Below, in pieces: positions 58,275 through 64,000 of a stretch of 64,000 bases of DNA (the first letter of the stretch is position 1; every line of letters begins with the position of its first letter). Below the pieces are notes generated by a model. It was not told where the DNA came from, did not search any database, and worked only from the letters and a program-made list of their open reading frames with translations. The DNA comes from Flavobacterium dauae (GTDB lineage Bacteria; Bacteroidota; Bacteroidia; Flavobacteriales; Flavobacteriaceae): positions 1,426,001 through 1,490,000 of the forward strand of contig NZ_CP130821.1 of assembly GCF_004151275.2 (NCBI RefSeq), given 5' to 3'. A program made the translations under genes and the position numbers.

Positions 58275-59132
58275 TTATTCTTCTCTAAACGCTGTTGGGG
58301 TACATTTGGTTTGACTTTTAAAAAAGTTCGAAAAATAAGCGTGATCTACAAAACCGAGTTCAAAGGCGATTTCTTTTATAGACAAATTGGTTGATTGCAG
58401 CATACGTTTTGCTTCTAATAAAATGCGTTGCTGAATCAATTGTGTTGCCGATACTTTTAAATTTTTCTTACACAATATATTTAAGTAATTTGCTGATATA
58501 TTGAGTTTTGATGCATAAAAAACGACTGATTTTTCTTCTTTAAAAAACTGATCAATCAACAAATTGAATTTTGCAAGTCTTGGATTTGACTGAAAAACTT
58601 TGGCATCGGTAAAAATATCTTCGGCAGTTTTACTTACAATCGCGGCAATAACCGCGGTACGTGCACTGATAATATCTTGAAGCGAATGTTCCGTTTGTAG
58701 TTCGTCTTTAATGGCTTCGAATTCATATTTAAGTAATTTAAAAACAGCTTCTGTAAGCGAAATTACCGGATGATTGATGTAATTGGTAAACGAAAAACGA
58801 AAATAAGGTGCAAATCGTTCAAAAAATATTTTATCGATCATTAATTGATATCCCGTTGAATCTGGCTCGATATACCATTTATGTACCTGATCGGGAAATA
58901 AAACGTGAATTTGTCTGTTATTGATTGCATAATTCTGAAAATCTATAGAATGCGTTCCCTTTGCACGATCAAACAATATAATGATAAAAAAATCGTGTTT
59001 ATGAGGCTTATCGATATGTTTTTCGCCGTGAAGTTCATTGTAAACCAATTCTTTTCTTCCCGCAGTCTGTTCTTTTCTAAATTCCTGAATACCAATAATA
59101 GGCACCTGTTTTTTTTCTTGATTTATACTCAT
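58275..59132 (-). CDS. AraC-family transcriptional regulator (probable amidohydrolase regulator)
   Basis: A 285-residue protein with N-terminal cupin (KPHKHDFFIIILFDRAKGTHSIDFQNYAI ... LFPDQVHKWYI) and C-terminal double HTH (FYASKLNISANYLNILCKKN and IKEIAFELGFVDHAYFSNFFKSQTKCTPTAFREE). It lies 161 bases downstream of an amidohydrolase gene on the same strand and near a second one. Control of these enzymes by their substrate is the simplest reading, but nothing in the sequence proves it. Confidence 0.88.
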   Translation of the reverse strand: MSINQEKKQVPIIGIQEFRKEQTAGRKELVYNELHGEKHIDKPHKHDFFIIILFDRAKGTHSIDFQNYAINNRQIHVLFPDQVHKWYIEPDSTGYQLMIDKIFFERFAPYFRFSFTNYINHPVISLTEAVFKLLKYEFEAIKDELQTEHSLQDIISARTAVIAAIVSKTAEDIFTDAKVFQSNPRLAKFNLLIDQFFKEEKSVVFYASKLNISANYLNILCKKNLKVSATQLIQQRILLEAKRMLQSTNLSIKEIAFELGFVDHAYFSNFFKSQTKCTPTAFREE

Positions 59133-59293
59133 AACCTCAACTTATTTTTTTGTTTTGGGAATTATATGGGAATTTATAAAAAAAATGAATTAACGAGAAT
59201 GATTTACTTGTCAATTCATTTTTTTAAAGCAAAATTCGATGTTTAAAAAACAGTTCCTTTGCTTTTTTATCTTGTTACTTGAATAATTTATAA

Positions 59294-60505
59294 TTAAAAC
59301 ACAACCGTTCCGTTGTGAATTAACGATTTTACGGGCGAAATACGCGAAACAGCTTCGGCAGAACAACTTGCATCTACAAAAACCATATTGGCAGCATCGC
59401 CTGTTTTTGGCCATTGTTGCGTTCCATTGTCGTCTAAAGGCAATTTATAACGTGTTGCAAAACCTAATGTTCTAGACAATTGAAATTCGGTTCCGTAACC
59501 GTACAATTCGGCAATTAAGTTTGCTTTTTGCAACATATTTCCAGAACCAAACGTATTCCAGTGATCTTGGATATTATCGTTTCCTACTAAAACTTCAACA
59601 CCGTGTTTTCTAAGAATTGGAATTGGCATAATAATATCGCCAAAAGGAACCGAAGAAACAATTCCAACACCTGCTTCTGCTAAACGAGCAGCGATTTTTT
59701 CGGCCTCAAGTGTACTTAAACGACTTAATACAAAAGCGTGACTCATAAAAGCTTTTCCACGTAATTGTGGATTTTCTAAAGTGCGATCGATTAAAAATTC
59801 GATGGTTTTAATACCGCTTTCGCCTATTTCGTGTAAATGCACATCGATTCCTTTATTATTATCGACTGCTAATTGAACAATGGCTCCCATTGCTTTTTCG
59901 ATACTTCCGTCTAACGAATACGGATCAACTCCACCAATAAAACTAACTGCATCCATTTGTGCTACATCTTTTAAAAGCGGCAACGTATCGGTATAAAACA
60001 AACCGTGTTGAGGGAAAGCAACCAATTCGGCATCGGCAGTTGCTTTTTTGTTTTGTAAGGCTTTTTCTAAATTTTTTAACGAATTTAAACCAGAAGTTGG
60101 ATCAACATTAAAGTGCGAACGAATAAAATCGGTTCCATATCCTTGTAACATATCAATCATTTTTTCGGTTCTTTCAATCGAAGTTTCCAACCAAACAGGA
60201 ATCATTTTTTGCTCGTAAGCAATCATATCTTTTACTGTTTTTCTTTTTTCGGAAACCGCTTGCCAGGGCAAACCAAACAACATTTTATCTAAATGCGCGT
60301 GCATATCTTTAAACGCCGGCAACATTAAATGTTTGTTTGCATCGATTGCATTGGCATTAGATTCGTTTGGTTTAATACTTTTAATTTTTCCGTTTTCAAC
60401 TTCTACGCAAAAAAGTCCGGTTTTGGTTTTTACAACGTCTTGATCTTGGTATTCAAAACCCGTTTCAAGCAATACATTTTTTAAACTATATGATTTATTT
60501 TCCAT
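59294..60505 (-). CDS. Cytosolic amidohydrolase, cytosine-deaminase-like
   Basis: A 403-residue TIM-barrel metal-dependent hydrolase of the cytosine deaminase/amidohydrolase superfamily. Metal ligands: HAHLD after LPAFKDM (two His, about 69-71), DVHLHEIGESG (His about 223), SHAFVLSR (His about 255) and VGNDNIQDHWN (Asp about 312). A urease-like beta-sandwich is formed by both ends (NVLLETGFEY and SLIHNGTVVF). There is no export signal. The gene at 60774 is a clear paralogue in divergent orientation. The substrate is an unknown cyclic amide or amino-heterocycle; cytosine itself is not certain. Confidence 0.88.
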   Translation of the reverse strand: MENKSYSLKNVLLETGFEYQDQDVVKTKTGLFCVEVENGKIKSIKPNESNANAIDANKHLMLPAFKDMHAHLDKMLFGLPWQAVSEKRKTVKDMIAYEQKMIPVWLETSIERTEKMIDMLQGYGTDFIRSHFNVDPTSGLNSLKNLEKALQNKKATADAELVAFPQHGLFYTDTLPLLKDVAQMDAVSFIGGVDPYSLDGSIEKAMGAIVQLAVDNNKGIDVHLHEIGESGIKTIEFLIDRTLENPQLRGKAFMSHAFVLSRLSTLEAEKIAARLAEAGVGIVSSVPFGDIIMPIPILRKHGVEVLVGNDNIQDHWNTFGSGNMLQKANLIAELYGYGTEFQLSRTLGFATRYKLPLDDNGTQQWPKTGDAANMVFVDASCSAEAVSRISPVKSLIHNGTVVF

Positions 60506-60725
60506 TTTTAATTAGATAAGATTTTTACAATTTCAATGAATTTATAATACAGTAACAAATTTCGATCTATTTTTTTTCACACCTTTGCAAAATATATTGT
60601 AATACTTGAATTATTTATTACTATATCAAGAATCAAAAAACATAAGTTGCACAAATTCAATACATCATAATAAATAGTTATACTTTAAGTGATAAATACT
60701 TCAAACGATGGAATGAATTTTACAC

Positions 60726-60754
60726 TTTGAAATATAAATAACACACTACATTTG
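60726..60754 (+). promoter_or_regulatory. Promoter of the exported amidohydrolase
   Basis: TTTG (60726-60729), 17 bases, TACATTTG (60747-60754), and the ATG 20 bases later; a very good match to the Bacteroidota consensus. The rest of the 268-base divergent region (60506-60773) shows no further clear structure. Confidence 0.65.
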
Positions 60755-60773
60755 AATTATTAAATTTTAAGTT

Positions 60774-62120
60774 ATGAGTAATTCAGATATATCGCGTAAA
60801 GATTTTTTAAAAACATCAGGATTAGGACTTATGGGAGCTTTATTTATTCCGAGTTTTTTAGAAGCAGATTCTATTTTAGCGCAAAAAACAATTGATAATA
60901 ATAAAACAGCAATTATGGGAACTTGTATTTTAAAGAACGTTTTATTAGAAACAGGATTTGAGTATGATGGCGATGAAATTATTCGTACTAAAACCGGTTT
61001 GTTTTGTGTTGCAATTGAAGATGGAAAAATAAAGAGTGTAATACCTAATAAACCAAAAGATGTAGATGCTATTGATGCAAAAGGTTTACTGATGCTGCCT
61101 GCATTTAAAGATATGCACATTCACTTAGACAAAACGTTTTATGGCGGCGATTGGCAAGCAGTTAAACACAGAACGGGCGGTGTAAAAGGAATGATTGAAT
61201 TAGAACAACAAATCTTACCTGATATGTTAAAAACTTCGACCGATCACGCCGAAAAACTGATTGAACTACTACAATCAAAAGGAACTTCGTATGCAAGAAG
61301 TCACGTTAATATTGAGCCAACATCAAAATTACAATCGCTTAAAAATCTTCAAAAAGCATTAGACAATAAGAAGAAAGGTTTTGGTGCAGAATTGGTTGCT
61401 TTCCCTCAGCACGGTGTATTCTATACCAATTCGGCTCCCTATTTAAAGGAAGCTGCTCAAATGGATATCGATTTTATTGGAGGTGTTGATCCGTATTCGA
61501 TCGATGGTGCCATTGAAAAAACAATGGATTTTACGGTTCAGTTAGCTTTAGACCACAACAAAGGAATCGATTTGCATTTACACGAAACAGGCGAATCTGG
61601 CTTAAAAACGGTAGAGTATTTAATTAAAAAGGTAAACGAAAATCCCACTTTAAAAAACGAAACCTTTATAAGTCACGCTTTTGTTTTAGGACGATTAGAA
61701 GCAGCACAACAAGAAGCAATAGCAGCACAATTAGGCAATGCAGGTATTGGTATTGTATCTACCATTCCTTTTGGGCGATTAATTATGCCAATTCCTACTT
61801 TATACAAACACAACGTTACCGTTATGACAGGTAACGACAGTATTATTGATCATTGGAATACTTGGGGAAGTGGCAGCGTTTTACAAAAAACAAATGTAAT
61901 GGCACAGCTTTATGGCTATGCAACCGAATTTAAATTGTCGAGATGTTTAAAATTAGCAACAGGCAACATTTTACCTTTAAATGATAACGGAATACAACAA
62001 TGGCCAAAAGCAGGCGATACAGCAAATGTAGTTTTAATTGATGCCAGCTGCTCGGCAGAAGCTATTTCTAGAATTTCTCCAGTAAAATCATTGATACATC
62101 AAGGAAATATTGTGTTTTAA
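60774..62120 (+). CDS. Exported amidohydrolase, cytosine-deaminase-like (Tat-type leader)
   Basis: A 448-residue paralogue of the divergent enzyme at 59294. An extra N-terminus of about 45 residues (MSNSDISRKDFLKTSGLGLMGALFIP) looks like a twin-arginine leader in which the second Arg is Lys (SRKDFLK). The hydrolase core keeps every metal ligand: FKDMHIHLDK (two His), DLHLHETGESG, SHAFVLGR and TGNDSIIDHWN. Start NVLLETGFEYDGDEI and end SLIHQGNIVF are alike in both enzymes. A periplasmic and a cytosolic copy of the same activity would thus flank one promoter region. Substrate unknown. Confidence 0.87.
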   Translation: MSNSDISRKDFLKTSGLGLMGALFIPSFLEADSILAQKTIDNNKTAIMGTCILKNVLLETGFEYDGDEIIRTKTGLFCVAIEDGKIKSVIPNKPKDVDAIDAKGLLMLPAFKDMHIHLDKTFYGGDWQAVKHRTGGVKGMIELEQQILPDMLKTSTDHAEKLIELLQSKGTSYARSHVNIEPTSKLQSLKNLQKALDNKKKGFGAELVAFPQHGVFYTNSAPYLKEAAQMDIDFIGGVDPYSIDGAIEKTMDFTVQLALDHNKGIDLHLHETGESGLKTVEYLIKKVNENPTLKNETFISHAFVLGRLEAAQQEAIAAQLGNAGIGIVSTIPFGRLIMPIPTLYKHNVTVMTGNDSIIDHWNTWGSGSVLQKTNVMAQLYGYATEFKLSRCLKLATGNILPLNDNGIQQWPKAGDTANVVLIDASCSAEAISRISPVKSLIHQGNIVF

Positions 62121-62299
62121 CAAGTTTAGTTTTATTATGGGGATCTTTATTAATATACATATCAAAAAGTTAAGGTTTCTTTCTACTTTTTTCTTAGATA
62201 AACAGTTATAATTAATTTGTAAATTACTCAAAATTGTAGAGAATTAAATTAGTAGTGTTTTTCAGTGCCTCTTTATAATGTAATATAAGTAAAAAAATA

Positions 62300-62307
62300 T
62301 ATATTTG
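62300..62307 (+). promoter_or_regulatory. Candidate -7 box of the HMA-like gene
   Basis: TATATTTG, 16 bases before the ATG at 62324; no clear -33 box. Confidence 0.45.
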
Positions 62308-62323
62308 TAAATAAAAAGTTAAA

Positions 62324-62674
62324 ATGGATATTAGAAGAATTGTAAGTATGTTTTGCTTGTTGTTGGTTACAGTAATGGCTAGTGCACAAAGCAAAGAATC
62401 GGGGAAAGCAGAAATTAAGGTTTCTATAGAATGTGATCATTGTAAGGCATGCGAAACGTGTGGACTAAATTTTAAAGACCACATGCTGAAAATTAAAGGC
62501 GTGAAAATGTATGAATTAAACGAAGAAACCAAAACAATTACCGTTTATTACAACACTAAAAAAACAAATCTTCAAACTATTAAAACAGCTATTTCTAAGA
62601 TGGGTTTTGATGCCGACGATGTAAAGGCAGATCCACAAGCTTATCAAAAATTAGATACTTGTTGTAAAGCTTAA
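62324..62674 (+). CDS. Exported heavy-metal-associated (HMA)-like domain protein
   Basis: A 116-residue protein with signal peptide (MDIRRIVSMFCLLLVTVMASAQ) and one ferredoxin-like HMA domain (about 28-95): KVSIECDHCKACETCG, MLKIKGVKMYELNEETKTITVYYNTKKTNLQTIKTAISKMGFDAD. The classic MxCxxC is expanded to four Cys (CDHCKACETC, about 37-46), and CC recurs at the C-terminus (KLDTCCKA). A periplasmic copper or other soft-metal carrier is likely. Own -7 box upstream and shared terminator downstream; no P-type ATPase in the window. Confidence 0.85.
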   Translation: MDIRRIVSMFCLLLVTVMASAQSKESGKAEIKVSIECDHCKACETCGLNFKDHMLKIKGVKMYELNEETKTITVYYNTKKTNLQTIKTAISKMGFDADDVKADPQAYQKLDTCCKA

Positions 62675-62717
62675 AAAAAAGGATGCCTAAACAAAAAACG
62701 TTTATGCATCCTTTTTT
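62675..62717. terminator. Bidirectional terminator
   Basis: AAAAAAGGATGC and GCATCCTTTTTT form a 12-bp perfect stem with a 19-base loop between convergent genes. Confidence 0.85.
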
Positions 62718-62721
62718 CATA

Positions 62722-63738
62722 TTAAAACTTATAGAAACCGTTAGGACCTATACCTGTTTTAAATTCTTTTGTTACCGTACCGTTTTCTTTGTAAATAGTT
62801 ACCGTACCAATATCTTTGAAGCCTTTAACATCAGAAACAAAAATATTTCCGTTAATAACGTTGAATCCGTAAAGAACAGAAAATCCGTCTTCGGCAGGTG
62901 TTACGTCAAATAATTTGGTTCCTGAAGATGTTGCCGTATTTGCCGTTTTATAAATTCCTGTTCCTACCGTGTAAAATAAATCTTCACCATCAGCAACCAA
63001 ATATCTAGAATTTCCTTGAGCAATATTAACAGATGTTGTAACTTGCGTTCCTTCTATTTTTGAAATTTTACTTGCTGTATCATTTGTTTCTAAAGCATAC
63101 ACAAATTGTCCGTTAGTAGTAATTCCGTTAATAGCATTGTCAAAAGTAATATCAACTGTATTAGTATCACTGCTTGGATCAATAACTTCAATAGAAGTTC
63201 CTTTGCTATAAAAACCGTTTGCAGCATAAACGTAATTATTTGCAGTAACAATATTTGTTGCCGGAAAATTCAAATCAATGGTTTTAATAAAAGCAAAAGT
63301 TTTTGCATTATATACACTTACTGTAGGGTTGTACAAACTTGTAACGTACAACTTATCGTTGCTAACCGTTGCATAATAAGGTGTATTTAAACCTTGGGTA
63401 ATGGTGTAAACAGATTTGAATGTTTTTTTGTTTACTACTTCAATAGTGTTAGAATTATTTACAATTACAAAAGCATAATCATCGTTTACAACTATAGACT
63501 GAGCCACGTCGCCAAGATCTTTTCCGTTGGCAGTTTTAAAAATGTTATTAGTAACAGTATTAAGATCGGCACTTAAATGTGATACAGAAGCACCACCTTT
63601 ACCAAAATTACCTTCGTTGGTGATAAAATAACCGTTTAAATATTTTTCGTCAGGATTTGTTGTTACTGTGTTGTCGTCGGTATTGCTACAACTGTATAAA
63701 GTTACAGCAGCTAAAATAGGTACTACTAATTTTTTCAT
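62722..63738 (-). CDS. YncE-like beta-propeller surface lipoprotein (DUF5074-like, BtuG-like)
   Basis: A 338-residue lipoprotein (MKKLVVPILAAVTLYSC, lipobox LYSC). After a flexible acidic N-terminus the chain forms six to seven YncE-type propeller blades, for example NTIEVVNKKTFKSVYTI, NPTVSVYNAKTFAFIKTIDL and GTSIEVIDPSSDTN. It follows the TonB-dependent receptor gene by 3 bases. In Bacteroides a propeller lipoprotein of this kind, BtuG, caps the vitamin B12 receptor BtuB and captures the vitamin. The same role is suggested by position here, but cobalamin specificity is inferred, not seen. Confidence 0.82.
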   Translation of the reverse strand: MKKLVVPILAAVTLYSCSNTDDNTVTTNPDEKYLNGYFITNEGNFGKGGASVSHLSADLNTVTNNIFKTANGKDLGDVAQSIVVNDDYAFVIVNNSNTIEVVNKKTFKSVYTITQGLNTPYYATVSNDKLYVTSLYNPTVSVYNAKTFAFIKTIDLNFPATNIVTANNYVYAANGFYSKGTSIEVIDPSSDTNTVDITFDNAINGITTNGQFVYALETNDTASKISKIEGTQVTTSVNIAQGNSRYLVADGEDLFYTVGTGIYKTANTATSSGTKLFDVTPAEDGFSVLYGFNVINGNIFVSDVKGFKDIGTVTIYKENGTVTKEFKTGIGPNGFYKF

Positions 63739-63741
63739 TGT

Positions 63742-64000
63742 TTAAAATTTTTTAATAATTTGAATGTGATAATTTCTGCCAGGCATCATTCGCTGTGGCA
63801 TATTTGTATAAGCTGTATTTGCTATATTTTTTATTTTGAAGTTGATGGTAAACGGAAAGTCTTTAAAATTAAAATAGTGGCTGAAATCAATATCAAAAAC
63901 CCCGTAGGCATTAATGGCACTTGCTTTGTCATTAGAACTGGTTGTATAAATTTTACCAATATACAAGAAAGAAGGAACGACGCTGAAATTTTTATATTTA
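63742..64000 (-). CDS. TonB-dependent receptor, C-terminal part (partial, BtuB-like)
   Basis: The minus-strand frame is open from the window edge to the stop at 63742, about 85 codons. It shows the last strands of an outer-membrane receptor barrel: KNFSVVPSFLYIGKIY, YGVFDIDFSHYFN, FTINFKIKNIANTAY, then PQRMMPGRNYHIQIIKKF with a terminal Phe. The LYIGKIYTTSSNDK and MPGRNY pieces resemble BtuB-type receptors of Bacteroidota. The plug and most of the barrel lie beyond position 64000. Operon with the propeller lipoprotein downstream. Confidence 0.82.
   Translation of the reverse strand, partial: KYKNFSVVPSFLYIGKIYTTSSNDKASAINAYGVFDIDFSHYFNFKDFPFTINFKIKNIANTAYTNMPQRMMPGRNYHIQIIKKF

Noticed and set aside
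1..64000. tRNA or rRNA genes and riboswitches
   Set aside because: By eye only the tmRNA shows a T-loop motif GGTTCGANTCC with a matching acceptor stem. No cobalamin, TPP or SAM riboswitch pattern was recognised; a covariance-model search would be decisive.

Overview
The window comes from a low-GC member of the Bacteroidota, almost certainly the family Flavobacteriaceae. Four things point there. The gliding lipoprotein GldI and several proteins with type IX secretion (T9SS) C-terminal sorting domains are present. Candidate promoters follow the Bacteroidota TTG-N17-23-TAnnTTTG pattern, and strong Shine-Dalgarno sites are lacking. Family-typical genes occur (CCC-motif membrane protein, DUF6452/DUF6048 pair, bacillithiol synthase BshA). 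The tmRNA tag is GEENYALAA. Most genes are chromosomal housekeeping genes; no complete prophage, IS element, CRISPR array, rRNA or tRNA was seen.

Layout. 1-6.9 kb: tail of a possible penicillin-binding or class D beta-lactamase-like protein, small membrane proteins, an Smr-domain protein, a lipoprotein, a sugar transporter, an EamA exporter and a cysteine desulfurase. 7.1-11.1 kb: a GH3/serine-hydrolase fusion followed by bshA. 11.2-18.1 kb (minus strand): a seven-repeat T9SS propeller protein, an M28 peptidase, and a compact envelope-folding operon (DHH phosphoesterase, GldI, two cyclophilin-FKBP fusions). 18.5-22 kb: a broken lipoprotein gene and three tandem T9SS-secreted paralogues, each with the same hairpin-bearing leader. 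22.1-25.9 kb: rlmD, DUF6452, DUF6048, YihY. 26-34 kb: parE and parC, separated by about 3.6 kb of AT-rich accessory DNA holding an antitoxin/PIN-toxin pair, an OGG-like protein, an erythromycin-esterase-like protein and an internally deleted Fic gene.

34.07-34.47 kb holds the tmRNA gene (ssrA). Directly behind its 3' end lies a second AT-rich accessory block with a UvrD-type helicase, an outer-membrane protein and two DUF4468-like secreted paralogues. The upstream DUF4468-like gene carries a 61-bp tandem duplication that has created a free-standing signal-peptide mini-ORF. 39-49 kb returns to core metabolism: proline dehydrogenase, aroB, a polyamine pair (arginine decarboxylase plus deoxyhypusine-synthase homologue), an acidic-tailed protein, pyrR-pyrB, a STAS-like protein, rnz, pdxH. 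48-57 kb: a small conserved secreted protein with a DoxX/DoxD-type membrane protein, a LigB-type dioxygenase, an esterase, a Nudix hydrolase, the SatD-like/DUF3307/MmcQ operon, a GNAT-like protein, an RluA-type pseudouridine synthase with a long extension, and DUF983. 57-62 kb: two AraC regulators and two divergent amidohydrolase paralogues, one cytosolic and one probably exported. 62-64 kb: a periplasmic HMA-like metal-binding protein, then a YncE-like surface lipoprotein beside the end of a TonB-dependent receptor, resembling a BtuB/BtuG uptake pair.

I did not find a convincing large undescribed multi-gene system. The most unusual observations are the signal-peptide mini-ORF, the Fic gene deleted exactly over its catalytic core, the homogenised tandem T9SS genes, two 130-bp palindromic elements of one family, and a possible small RNA gene near 58.1 kb.
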